Source: Legionellales bacterium (GTDB lineage Bacteria; Pseudomonadota; Gammaproteobacteria; Berkiellales; Berkiellaceae). Taken from it: 64,000 bases of DNA. Shown here piece after piece: positions 27,538-36,547 of the stretch. The notes below the pieces were generated by a model. The model made no database searches and was not told where the DNA came from. It saw only the letters and a list, made by a program, of their open reading frames with translations. Within the stretch, counting starts at the first letter, position 1. The number at the start of each line of letters is the position of its first letter. Both the position numbers and the translations under genes were made by a program. The stretch spans positions 62,001 through 126,000 of the forward strand of contig PANA01000004.1 of the NCBI GenBank assembly GCA_002708265.1. Reading direction: 5' to 3'.

Positions 27538-28443
27538 TTAAGCGATAGCAGCTGCCTCAGTTTCTGAAACAGGGAGCTCTTTAGGAAATGGAATAGAGGT
27601 TGATGAGCCAGCCTTTTGAATACAAACAGCACTGGCTGTGCAGGCAAGACTGAGACAAGTTTCCATAGGGCTGCCCTTTAACCACTCACTCATCATGTAG
27701 CCTGTGAAAGTGTCTCCTGCAGATGTTGTATCAACAACATTTTTAACTCGGCAAGCAGCTACTTTAAGGACGCCATTCGCGTCAGCATAGTACACGCCAC
27801 CAGAGCCTAGCGTTAATACAATACCCGTATTCGGGTAACGCTCTTTTAGGGTGCCCAAGACTTTATCAAAATCAGTCTCACCAGAAAGCATAGCGCCTTC
27901 AACTTCATTAATAATAAGCAAATCTAGAAGATGTAGGGGATAGTCTTTAACCTGTTCTGTGCAAGGAGCAGCATTGAAGACAACTTTTAAGCCTCGTGTT
28001 TTGGCTTGCTCAATAATTCGAGGGATATCGTTGATTTCATTTTGGAGTAGAACAACATCATCATCGTCAGCGTGGGAAACGACTTCATCAATAAAGCCAT
28101 CAGTGAACTTCATGTTTGAGCCGCCATACAAAACAATGCTGTTCTGACCGTCAGGCTGAACTTGAATCATAGAGTGCCCATTTTGCCCCTCAACATCTCG
28201 AATCCAGTCGGTATTTACACCATAGTTTTCGAGCTCTTCTTTGAGGTAAGCACCACCATTCCCAAGTAAGCCAGCGTGCTTAACTTGGACGCCTGCTTTT
28301 GCTAGAGCGATTGACTGGTTTAAGCCTTTACCACCTGGGTGTAGTTCCAACTTTTGTGAGTGAAGGGTTTCCCCTGGCTTTACAAAGTGTTCCACAGTGT
28401 AAACATGATCGATATTCATCGAGCCAATGTTAATAACGGCCAT
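27538..28443 (-). CDS. rbsK: Ribokinase
   Basis: PfkB-family kinase phosphorylating ribose to ribose 5-phosphate. 301 aa from ATG 28443, with GGAG 8 bases upstream; the open frame further upstream runs through the promoter region. GSMNIDHVY, the substrate glycine pair in HPGGKGLNQ, and the catalytic DTTSAGDTFTGY (PfkB signature 2) are intact. Its convergent neighbour is a sugar-type permease, suggesting a pentose uptake and use pair, though no rbsD or rbsR is present. Confidence 0.9.
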   Translation of the reverse strand: MAVINIGSMNIDHVYTVEHFVKPGETLHSQKLELHPGGKGLNQSIALAKAGVQVKHAGLLGNGGAYLKEELENYGVNTDWIRDVEGQNGHSMIQVQPDGQNSIVLYGGSNMKFTDGFIDEVVSHADDDDVVLLQNEINDIPRIIEQAKTRGLKVVFNAAPCTEQVKDYPLHLLDLLIINEVEGAMLSGETDFDKVLGTLKERYPNTGIVLTLGSGGVYYADANGVLKVAACRVKNVVDTTSAGDTFTGYMMSEWLKGSPMETCLSLACTASAVCIQKAGSSTSIPFPKELPVSETEAAAIA

Positions 28444-28620
28444 CAAAAGTCTCCAAGTATGAAGTCCAACAAAATCAGTGGTTGATAAAAACCCTGACAT
28501 CATATCGCATTTGCTCTGCCGATCAAAATCACAGTGCCTGCAGAATAAGAAGTTGCCCTTTGGGGGAAATGCGCAGTAGCATTGGGCCAATAAGTCGAAT
28601 GGAAGCGAGGCGCTAAGCAT

Positions 28621-30063
28621 ATGATAATACCTGTGCTGCTATCTGGAGGAATTGGGAGTCGTTTGTGGCCTATGTCGCGGCAAAATTATCCCAAACAGTT
28701 TTTACCGCTGGTTGGAGAGGAAAGTCTATTTCAAATGACTCTTCGTCGCTTGAAGGATTTGCCTGGAGTAGAGCACTTGACTGTAGTGGCTCGCCATGAG
28801 CATCGATTTTTGATCGCAGAGCAGTTGCGTAAAATTGATTTGCTTGAGCAAACACAGCTAATTTTGGAGCCGGAAGGAAAAAATACAGCGCCTGCTGTAG
28901 CGCTAGCTGCATTTTATGCACAACAAAAAGGTTGGCATGATGCTCAGCTTTTGGTTTTACCAGCAGACCATTTGATAGAAGACACAAAAGGATTTCATCA
29001 AACTGTAGCAGAGGGGATTAAGTTAGCCGAATCCTCCCATCTTGTAACGTTCGGAGTAAAACCAAGCCGAGCCGAAACCGGTTATGGCTATATAGAAGCA
29101 CATGAGAATATTGAAGACTCCGAAGGTTTTAAGGTGAAGCAATTTACTGAAAAGCCAAGCCTGCCAAAAGCTCAAGCTTATATGAGTAGTGGGTGTCATT
29201 GGTGGAATAGTGGAATGTTTCTGTTTAATGTCGATGCGTATCTAAAAAACTTAGAACAACACTCTCCGGACATTTACCACGCAGTTTCACTATCTGTTCA
29301 AAACGCAAATGTGTCTGCTGATTTTATTAGTCCAGATTCTGAGCTATTTCACAGCTGCCCATCAGACTCTATTGATTACGCTATCATGGAAAAAAGTACT
29401 TCTGTCGCGATGGTTCCGTTGAAGTCTAATTGGTGTGATGTTGGCTCCTGGTCAGCACTGTCAGATCAGTTTCCAGCAGACGAAAACTATAATGTTCAAG
29501 AAGGAAAAGTATTTTTACAAAATTGTAAAAATACTTATGTGAAAGCTGAGTCGCGTCTGGTTGCAGCTGTTGGTATTGAGAATGTTGTTATCGTTGAAAC
29601 GCCAGATGCAATACTAGTAATGGATAAATCTCAAGATCAATGCATTAAGCATTTGATTGAACAGATGAAAAGAAAAAACCAATCTGAGCTGGCATTTCAC
29701 CGAAAAGTCCATCGGCCCTGGGGGGCCTTTGAAAGTTTGGATACTGGTGCTCGCTACCAAGTAAAGAGAATAGCTGTAAAACCAGGAGCACAGCTATCTT
29801 TACAAATGCATCATCATCGGTCGGAACACTGGGTTGTTGTGAAAGGTTCAGCACGCGTAACCAGAGGTACGGAAACATTTTTGCTCACCGAGAATCAATC
29901 GACATACATTCCGATAGGTACAATCCACCGCTTGGAAAATGTTGGAAGAATTGATCTTGAAATTATTGAGGTACAATCCGGTAGCTATTTGGGTGAGGAC
30001 GATATAATCCGACTAGAGGATAACTACGGAAGACAAAAAGAAACGGCAGTGGTTGATTCTTAA
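28621..30063 (+). CDS. manC: Mannose-1-phosphate guanylyltransferase/mannose-6-phosphate isomerase
   Basis: Type II bifunctional enzyme making GDP-mannose for polysaccharides. 480 aa. Nucleotidyltransferase signature GGIGSRLWPMSR at the N-terminus, FTEKPS in the middle, and a C-terminal cupin isomerase domain (HRPWGAFE, QMHHHRSEHWVVVKG, IPIGTIHRLEN). No glycosyltransferases or manB lie nearby, so it is not part of a visible polysaccharide cluster. It ends in a TTAA shared with the stop of the convergent hypothetical gene. Confidence 0.95.
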   Translation: MIIPVLLSGGIGSRLWPMSRQNYPKQFLPLVGEESLFQMTLRRLKDLPGVEHLTVVARHEHRFLIAEQLRKIDLLEQTQLILEPEGKNTAPAVALAAFYAQQKGWHDAQLLVLPADHLIEDTKGFHQTVAEGIKLAESSHLVTFGVKPSRAETGYGYIEAHENIEDSEGFKVKQFTEKPSLPKAQAYMSSGCHWWNSGMFLFNVDAYLKNLEQHSPDIYHAVSLSVQNANVSADFISPDSELFHSCPSDSIDYAIMEKSTSVAMVPLKSNWCDVGSWSALSDQFPADENYNVQEGKVFLQNCKNTYVKAESRLVAAVGIENVVIVETPDAILVMDKSQDQCIKHLIEQMKRKNQSELAFHRKVHRPWGAFESLDTGARYQVKRIAVKPGAQLSLQMHHHRSEHWVVVKGSARVTRGTETFLLTENQSTYIPIGTIHRLENVGRIDLEIIEVQSGSYLGEDDIIRLEDNYGRQKETAVVDS

Positions 30064-31430
30064 GGTCTTGGTCCTGGTTTTTTGGTGGGCTCTTTTGCGC
30101 CGTTCTTGGCAGGCATAATAAAGTTCATTTTCCAGCCTTCTTTTTTTAGAGCGGTAAGATTTTGAAGAATAAGTTTCTTGACTTGAGGATCTATAGCTTC
30201 TTTGGCGGGAAGTATTACATTCAAATCCACCATTGATTTCCCTTCAGAGCGACCTAACGAAGAGTAAATACCAACTAAATAACCTTCTAAGCTTTCTTTT
30301 GTTTTAAAGGCATCGTTCGGAATAGACTTAACGATGTCTTTTCCATGACTATCCTGTAGTTGAATTCTTATTTCAGAAGCACTACTGGCCTTCATCGAAT
30401 AGGGTGGCAATGTTTTAAAGGCGGCTAAATCAGGTGAAGTGGCAGACACGGGTGGCCAAGTTTTGGCTGCTGATGCACCATTAGCGGATTTGCCAAGCGT
30501 TGTTCTAACTTCTGGTCTGGAAGAAAGCGTTAGCTTTATAGTTGAGGGGAGCAAAATTGAAACAGATTGACTTGCTCGATGTAAATGTATGTTACTACTT
30601 TGAGCAGCCATCAGCTGGTGATCAGCTTTTGTAAAACTAAGGAGACGGTCTGAAATACGCTGAAACTCTTCTGGACTTAGAGGATTTTCAGGGTCTGATG
30701 ATGCAGCATACGATTGATATGTCACTTTTGCAGGTTCCGGTTTATCTATGGTTACTTTGAAACCAGCTTTTACACCTCTAAACTCAAAGTTAAATATTAC
30801 CTCACCATTCTTAGCATCAGCTATATACGAAGGTTTTACTTCTTGTTTGAAATTATCATATGAAATAGCTGGCTTAATGGCCAATGCGGAATGAAAATGC
30901 CGCTCAAAAGCCGACATGAATCGGTCTGAAAGAATCGCTCTTACATACGCAGCGAAAAGACTGTTGGGATTTTTCGAAGTACCAATCATTCCCCGCTTGA
31001 ATTTATTAAATTTAGTTCTTCGAACAATGCCTGTTTCGGTTCTGGCCGACAACTTTGTCGCAGTGTCACCATCTAGATGAGCTCTAGCATCGGGCAGCGC
31101 GGAAGGTTTAAAAAAATCAAGGGAGGGTAAAAATGAATATTCAATTTTTGAAAGAAACGGTGCTATAATAATTTTTTTAGTTACAGGTGGATCACCTTTA
31201 GTCGTACCCGAAAGTATTACTTGGGATCCAGCTGGTGTTACCGTTAGGGTTGCTTCATCTTCTGAGATGCTCAGAGCATCAAAGCACGTTTTTTTAAGGT
31301 CCTCATTGGCAATATATAGCTTTGCTAAAGCTGTACTTAATGTTTCACCTGTTAGACTGATGAGTTTTGGATGTGCGCACACAGCATTTAGCTTTTTCAG
31401 TGCATCTTTCTGTGTGATAGACTTATGCAT
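30060..31430 (-). CDS. Orphan hypothetical protein, 456 aa
   Basis: Not recognised. ATG 31430 has GAGG 8 bases upstream; a TTG two codons earlier is less likely. No signal peptide or membrane segment. The N-terminus is helical (residues 1-60). The rest is rich in Ser, Lys and Ala, with a basic middle (RRTKFNKFKRGMIG near residue 140) and a lysine/proline-rich end (KEPTKKPGPRP). It overlaps manC by 4 bases at the stops. It could be a secreted effector or a lineage-specific cytoplasmic protein; nothing in it decides. Confidence 0.65.
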   Translation of the reverse strand: MHKSITQKDALKKLNAVCAHPKLISLTGETLSTALAKLYIANEDLKKTCFDALSISEDEATLTVTPAGSQVILSGTTKGDPPVTKKIIIAPFLSKIEYSFLPSLDFFKPSALPDARAHLDGDTATKLSARTETGIVRRTKFNKFKRGMIGTSKNPNSLFAAYVRAILSDRFMSAFERHFHSALAIKPAISYDNFKQEVKPSYIADAKNGEVIFNFEFRGVKAGFKVTIDKPEPAKVTYQSYAASSDPENPLSPEEFQRISDRLLSFTKADHQLMAAQSSNIHLHRASQSVSILLPSTIKLTLSSRPEVRTTLGKSANGASAAKTWPPVSATSPDLAAFKTLPPYSMKASSASEIRIQLQDSHGKDIVKSIPNDAFKTKESLEGYLVGIYSSLGRSEGKSMVDLNVILPAKEAIDPQVKKLILQNLTALKKEGWKMNFIMPAKNGAKEPTKKPGPRP

Positions 31431-31840
31431 GTTCAAACCTCAGCATCATATTATATTGATATATCTTTAGTTCGACTATGAATATAATTTCTTTAGTCTT
31501 TATATAGACTAGGCTCTGGATTCAAACCTACCACTAAACATTCAACAGGTATTTGGAGTACAGGTTTATGAGGAAAAGTGATTAATAATATATTTAAGAA
31601 AATGTATTTAAATTCAAAAGCTCTGTACATAAATACAGTTTTCATGTTCATAATTCTTTTTTTTAAAAGAAAAACTTGATATATACATACGTTGAGTCTA
31701 CGGTTACATTGTGAGCGGTTGTAAGTGAAGCTGCTAGCATCTTTTACAACCATAAACAGTGACCGACCGCCTAATTTGCTTTACGTATAAATGCATTTGG
31801 GCTAAGGCATGTTAATCAAGGAACATTTGGAGAGATAATT
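31431..31840. other. AT-rich intergenic region with a long hairpin
   Basis: About 410 bases without a credible gene. An 86-codon frame on the minus strand has no ribosome site. The stretch holds a homopolymer T tract near 31660, the imperfect hairpin listed at 31717-31751, and a TATAAA near 31786 that may be the -10 of the following outer-membrane gene. Confidence 0.5.
31717..31751 (+). promoter_or_regulatory. Imperfect hairpin upstream of a beta-barrel gene
   Basis: GGTTGTAA and TTACAACC form a perfect 8-bp outer stem. Inside it AAG/CTT and TGC/GCA continue the pairing around a TA turn, with a three-base bulge and one mismatch. It is about 90 bases before the ATG at 31841 and upstream of the likely -10, so an operator or a terminator of antisense transcription are both possible. 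Confidence 0.4.
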
Positions 31841-32500
31841 ATGTTTAATAAAGGAAACGTGCTGGCGGCTGGTTTGTTGGTTGCTGGTTCTTTAGTATTT
31901 GCAAGTGCTGCGCATGCAGGTGGCTACAAAAGCGATCGAAACATGCGATCGGCTGACAGCTGGGTAGACAACACTTACATCGGGTTTGACATCATCAAAT
32001 CATCAATCGATTACAATACAAATGGTGGTGTTGACTACAACGCTATTTACCATGATGAGTTTACCGGTCTAAATCCATACGTTGGTTACCGTTTTGATGA
32101 TAACTGGAGTGCTGAGTTAGGTTATGTTGAAACTAACGACAAAAGTAAAACTGTTAGTGCAACAACGAGTACTGCAGTTAGTATTACGGGTTCAACAAAA
32201 GCGGAACTTCGTTCTTGGCACTTAGATGGTGTTTACAATTACGAATTTGCTAATGATTTCTCAGCACTAGCTTTAGTTGGTGTTGAGCGTGCACATCTTA
32301 AAACCACAACCTCATTAACTACAACGGCTGCTGTAAAAGGTTCAGAAAGAGATACAGCATTGCGTGCGGGTCTAGGTTTGGCTTACAGATTTAACGACGC
32401 GTTGTCTGCGCGAGTTATGGCACGATACGCTGACACCGATTTCGACGATATTGCTGACAGCACAATGCATTACTCAATTGGTTTGTCATACGACTTCTAA
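31841..32500 (+). CDS. Outer-membrane beta-barrel protein (OmpW/OmpA-barrel-like)
   Basis: 219 aa. Cleavable signal peptide with a hydrophobic core and likely cut after AHA near residue 26. The mature part alternates polar and apolar residues in short strands (YIGFDI, LNPYVGYRF, WSAELGYVET, LRAGLGLAYRF) and ends with Phe, the outer-membrane insertion signature. Size fits an eight-stranded barrel. GGAGAG precedes the ATG, and a strong terminator follows, so it is expressed as a single-gene unit. Family assignment beyond 'outer membrane beta-barrel' is not safe. Confidence 0.82.
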   Translation: MFNKGNVLAAGLLVAGSLVFASAAHAGGYKSDRNMRSADSWVDNTYIGFDIIKSSIDYNTNGGVDYNAIYHDEFTGLNPYVGYRFDDNWSAELGYVETNDKSKTVSATTSTAVSITGSTKAELRSWHLDGVYNYEFANDFSALALVGVERAHLKTTTSLTTTAAVKGSERDTALRAGLGLAYRFNDALSARVMARYADTDFDDIADSTMHYSIGLSYDF

Positions 32501-32512
32501 TTGATAACATGT

Positions 32513-32541
32513 TAAAAAGGCGGGGTAACCCGCCTTTTTTA
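32513..32541 (+). terminator. Rho-independent terminator
   Basis: AAAAAGGCGGG, loop GTAA, CCCGCCTTTTTT, twelve bases after the barrel gene. Confidence 0.92.
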
Positions 32542-32875
32542 TTTGTCTCTAATAAAATATATACATATGTGGGTTGGCAGGATGAATGACTTTTTAAGTA
32601 CTAATCCCATCAGCCGAAATCCCAAAGATTCCGAAACCATATTGGATGGCGTGGGGTTCTTTTCAAGAGCTGCTAGCGCTTCAAAAAAATCTTTAGGTAT
32701 TATCTGATTAAATTAATACTCACTTTTTTAAGAGCAAAAAAAACTCATCTCCCCAAATCGTGAAACAATATCTATCTCTCTAGATGTCGCTAATATAAGA
32801 ATTGATAGTACGCTATACAGTTTAAATTGAGAAAGTGCCACAAGTTTGTATTTTCAAAATAGATTAATATTGTAC
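32542..32875. other. Intergenic region with a possible small reading frame
   Basis: About 330 bases between the terminator and the end of aroB. An ATG at 32582 opens a 41-codon frame ending at 32707 (MNDFLSTNPISRNPKDSETI at its start). It has an AGG only immediately before the ATG, no promoter that I can name, and could be a small protein or a gene fragment. The rest is AT-rich and featureless. Confidence 0.3.
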
Positions 32876-33970
32876 TTAGAATATAGATATTTCTTTAAGT
32901 GCGTCAAAGCACTCTTCAAGTGATACCGAAATAGTATACTCTTGATCGTTAGTCCAGTACTTTCCCACTTCGGATAGAACTGAACAGTGTATTTTGTTTT
33001 CTTTGTTTTTCTTGTCGTGGCGTAGAAAAGCAGATAAGTCTGAAGCTTTTAGATCCGCAGCTTTTATATGAAACCCATATTGTTGTGAGATTGATTTTAG
33101 CTGGGTTAAGGTTTCGGATGTACATAAACCTTTATTGATTGCAATGACGGTTTCGGTAATCATGCCGAAGATAATGGACTGCCCGTGTGCGTACCGTCCC
33201 TTTGCTGCTGACTCTATTGCATGTCCTATGGTATGGCCAAAGTTTAGACAAGCCCTAAGACCTGATTCTAGTTGATCTATTTCAGTGATTTTTAGCTTTA
33301 TCCGAGCACTTGTTTCTAGCATATCCACTAATAGGGGAAAATCCCCCCTCAGAGCTTCTGGATTCGTTTTTAAGAGGGCTTCAAAAAGTACTTTATCAGT
33401 TAAAGCCGCATGCTTAATTAGTTCCGCCAAGCCGTCGTTAAATACAGTTTGTGGCAGTCCTTTTAAGACAGAGATATCCATGTATATTGCTTTGGGTGGG
33501 TAGAAAGCCCCAATTAAGTTTTTGCCATATGGCGTATTAACACCCGTTTTTCCGCCTATACTCGCATCAATCATTCCTAATATAGTGCTTGGACAGAGGA
33601 TTAAGGGTACGCCTCTACAGTAAGTGGCTGCAATAAACCCGACTAGATCGGTAAGAACGCCACCACCTAAAGCAACAATCGTTGTATCCCTTCCACAACC
33701 TGCAGCAAACAGCTGGTTTTCAATTCCAGCTTTGGTCTCTCTTGTTTTTTTTGTTTCTGAAATCTCTAAAGGAATGTGGACTAAGGTCGTGGGTCTTTTT
33801 TGAAGTTCCAAAAGGAGAGGCTCTAAAAAATCGGAAGAAATAGATGAGTCATTTATCAAAACCAACTTCCCGGTATTCGGGAGCAAATCAAAAAAAACAG
33901 GTGTGATAAGAAGCGAATTTCCAATAAAAATTGGAGTTTTTTCTGTAGAGACAATTTTTTTATATTTCAT
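32876..33970 (-). CDS. aroB: 3-dehydroquinate synthase
   Basis: NAD- and metal-dependent second step of the shikimate pathway. 364 aa. ALGGGVLTDLVGF, ASIGGKTGVN, GKNLIGAFY, GLAELIKH and the metal-binding LNFGHTIGHA with YAHGQSI are in order. It stands alone, not next to aroK as usual in gammaproteobacteria. The variant wording (ATYCRGVPL, MIDASIGGK) is nearer to the chlamydial type as I recall it than to the E. coli type. That comparison is from memory and should be treated as a hint of a transferred or second copy. No clear ribosome site. Confidence 0.9.
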   Translation of the reverse strand: MKYKKIVSTEKTPIFIGNSLLITPVFFDLLPNTGKLVLINDSSISSDFLEPLLLELQKRPTTLVHIPLEISETKKTRETKAGIENQLFAAGCGRDTTIVALGGGVLTDLVGFIAATYCRGVPLILCPSTILGMIDASIGGKTGVNTPYGKNLIGAFYPPKAIYMDISVLKGLPQTVFNDGLAELIKHAALTDKVLFEALLKTNPEALRGDFPLLVDMLETSARIKLKITEIDQLESGLRACLNFGHTIGHAIESAAKGRYAHGQSIIFGMITETVIAINKGLCTSETLTQLKSISQQYGFHIKAADLKASDLSAFLRHDKKNKENKIHCSVLSEVGKYWTNDQEYTISVSLEECFDALKEISIF

Positions 33971-34113
33971 AGCGTTAGCATTAAACCTGTCTTCAAAGTG
34001 AATTAAGTATTTAAGAAGTATGCCGAATAAAGACTTAGGGGCCTAGTGGCATGGATTTAATTATATTAGACATAGGTCAAATTTGCATTTTCTCCGCACT
34101 AAAGGCTGTGTAA

Positions 34114-35835
34114 ATGGATGATGATATGACAGACTCCGATCATTCCTCGAAACGGTGTCATGCTGGTCAGCAGATAGCTGAGTATATTATGCTCGTGGGC
34201 GTCTTTTCCTTTATTCTGATAGCCGGTGTCTTTGTATATTTCAACTTTCAAGAAACAAATAACAAATCAAAAAGTATCATTTTAAATAGCTTTGATTACA
34301 AAGTAGCACTTATTGAAAAGCAAATCGAGCTCAACCGAGAGCGAATGGCTTTACTGTCTAGTCGAACACAATTGAGAAAGCTTTTAGAATCGTTGCATCT
34401 ACTGGATCAACGCGATAAAGCTGAAGCTAAAAACAAAATAAAAACAATCTTGTTTGATGCGCAAAATTCCTCTCAATCAATAAATGCAATATACATTTTT
34501 GACAATAATAATAACCTTGTTCAAACAGCAGGTATTAAAATGGACTCAGATCTCATAGGAGATTTGCTGAACGAGGCTAGCATTGATGGAAATAAGATAG
34601 ATTTTATGTTTTTAAATAAAAACAGAACTTATGAAGGTGATTTGATTGTTTTAAAAAATCTGTACCAAAATAACTATAAAATCGGGGCAGTAGTTATGCA
34701 GGTAGATTTTCATTCATTTTTAAATCAGCTCGGGGAGAAGTTTAGTGCTGACTCGGCTTTAAATGAACATCTGTTTTTTTCTCGAAATAATAATGGGAAA
34801 CTTCAAAGTATATATATTCATGAAAGAAGTTTGTTAGAAGATAAGTTCTCAAGCTTTACTCCAGAGCAGCTAATAAATAACCGACATAAGGTAATTATAC
34901 AGGCAAAAGATAACTCAATGAAAAATCATTTCATTGTTCAGCAATACTTCCCAGAGTTTGGTTGGTATATGCTTGTTGCTGTCAGTATGTCTGAGGTGTA
35001 TGGTGGTTTTTATAGCTTTCTTTTGAAAGTTCTGGGTGTTTTTATTGTATATTTAGGTACATTGTACTGGGTTTCTTTTGTGATTAGTCGAAAAATTTCA
35101 GATGAAACAGATGAGTTTTTGATCAAGATAGAAGATATTATTCGCAACCCTGAATCTAAAGTTAAATTTCCACCTAATAATTTTTATCTGGGAATTACTG
35201 GGGATGCAGTTTCACGACTGGTTTCAAAACTACAAAATGAAATTGAAACCCTGTTGTCTGATAAAGAATATGTTCAGAAACAATATAAGAAGAATAGTCG
35301 CTTAGTGCAAGCGCTAGAGCAAAAAATCAATGAGACAGCTATGGAGGCGCCCAGCACACACTTAGCGAATTTACGATTCTTCCAAAAGGAATATACTCGT
35401 GCTTGGAAACAATGTGGCCGATATCAAACATCTTTAAGTATTATTTACATTGAGCTCGATTATTTTAAGATTTTTGAAGAACAGTTAGGGCAAAAAGGGG
35501 TTGATGCCTGTTTAAGAAGTGTGCTTAAGGTATTTAATCAGCACATAGATCCTGATATTGATACGCTTGCTGAAATACATCATGATACCTTTGCTATATT
35601 AATGCCAGCGGGTGATATTGATAACATGCGATTAATAGGCAATATAATTAGAGAAGAAATAGAGAATTTAGCAATATATCACCCAGGATCTCCAATAGCT
35701 GATTATGTGACTGTCAGCGTCGGCGGTAAAACTATAGTACCTACTAGTACAGCGTCGCCAAGTGATTTTCTTAGTGAGGTGAGAGCTTCTCTAGAGTCTG
35801 CAAAGCGATTGGGTCACAATCGCTTTATAGGATAG
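34114..35835 (+). CDS. Membrane sensor with degenerate GGDEF domain
   Basis: 573 aa. Transmembrane helix 1 at about residues 24-46, an extracytoplasmic sensor region of about 255 residues, helix 2 near 305-325, a helical linker, then a GGDEF-fold domain (from about 420). The fold is recognisable from LSIIYIELDYFKIFEEQLG and the C-terminal VSVGGKT and SAKRLGHNRF. The catalytic signature is HHDTF at residues 489-493 in place of GGDEF, so cyclase activity is unlikely; it may be a signalling or structural relic. It is divergent from aroB and ends one base before the convergent peroxiredoxin-like gene. Confidence 0.85.
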   Translation: MDDDMTDSDHSSKRCHAGQQIAEYIMLVGVFSFILIAGVFVYFNFQETNNKSKSIILNSFDYKVALIEKQIELNRERMALLSSRTQLRKLLESLHLLDQRDKAEAKNKIKTILFDAQNSSQSINAIYIFDNNNNLVQTAGIKMDSDLIGDLLNEASIDGNKIDFMFLNKNRTYEGDLIVLKNLYQNNYKIGAVVMQVDFHSFLNQLGEKFSADSALNEHLFFSRNNNGKLQSIYIHERSLLEDKFSSFTPEQLINNRHKVIIQAKDNSMKNHFIVQQYFPEFGWYMLVAVSMSEVYGGFYSFLLKVLGVFIVYLGTLYWVSFVISRKISDETDEFLIKIEDIIRNPESKVKFPPNNFYLGITGDAVSRLVSKLQNEIETLLSDKEYVQKQYKKNSRLVQALEQKINETAMEAPSTHLANLRFFQKEYTRAWKQCGRYQTSLSIIYIELDYFKIFEEQLGQKGVDACLRSVLKVFNQHIDPDIDTLAEIHHDTFAILMPAGDIDNMRLIGNIIREEIENLAIYHPGSPIADYVTVSVGGKTIVPTSTASPSDFLSEVRASLESAKRLGHNRFIG

Positions 35836-35836
35836 A

Positions 35837-36379
35837 TTATACATGTGAACCTGTAATGGGTTTGTGTGGGCTATTCAGTAACTGCTTAGTCCCCTCTAAA
35901 ACGGTTTTTAAATCTGCTCTGGCATAAGTAGAGCTCGATAGGCTCAACATTTGAACGATATGCTCATCATCTACTAAGAATAAAGCCGGCTCCGCAAATG
36001 GACGGTCATTTTCCTCCCCCTTTTGAGGGTCTGATATATACAAACCCAGCGAATGCATCTGATCAATACTTAAGTCATATCCGGTACACAATGTTAGTCC
36101 ACATAGGTCTCTAACGTGTCGAGTTGCCGTGTTGAGCGGATCGCTTGATACAACAATGATATCCGTATCACAGGATAGGAATGCTTGTTGCATTGAGTCA
36201 AGCTCTTCCAAGTACTTGGTGCATAGAATGCTGTGAGCTCCACGGTAAATCACTACTAATTGCCATTTTGCTTGTTTAGTGTGCGTTTTTCCTAATGTTA
36301 ATACATCGCCTCTTAAGGTAGGAACAGAAATATGCGGGAATGCTTTTCCAGGCACTAGAACAGTATGGTGCATAGTCAT
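35837..36379 (-). CDS. AhpC/TSA-type peroxiredoxin-like protein
   Basis: 180 aa with a thioredoxin fold. The start of the domain (PGKAFPHISVPTLRGD) and the segment VVIYRGAHSILCTKYLEEL match the peroxiredoxin-like subgroup that usually reads HCPxC. Here the first Cys is replaced by Ser, leaving a single Cys in that motif; three further Cys residues lie downstream (CDTD, DLCGLTLC). It may reduce peroxides with a resolving Cys elsewhere, or not at all. It is located next to the MsrAB gene, transcribed divergently, a tenuous oxidative-stress link. Confidence 0.75.
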   Translation of the reverse strand: MTMHHTVLVPGKAFPHISVPTLRGDVLTLGKTHTKQAKWQLVVIYRGAHSILCTKYLEELDSMQQAFLSCDTDIIVVSSDPLNTATRHVRDLCGLTLCTGYDLSIDQMHSLGLYISDPQKGEENDRPFAEPALFLVDDEHIVQMLSLSSSTYARADLKTVLEGTKQLLNSPHKPITGSHV

Positions 36380-36547
36380 TTTCTCTTTTAGAGTCTTTTA
36401 GCAAGCATAGTCTGGGGTTAAGCGAAGAGAAAGGCAAATGTTTAGGCGCTATAATCTAATTGAATAACTAGTCCTCTATAGAGTTACTTGCTTCAACGTC
36501 AGGAAATCCTGACAATCTATTTGAAGATAATACAATTCGGAGTGTTT

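Noticed and set aside
31493-31753. 86-codon minus-strand frame upstream of the barrel gene
   Set aside because: No ribosome site, no family resemblance, and it covers a T tract and a hairpin; random AT-rich frame is more likely.
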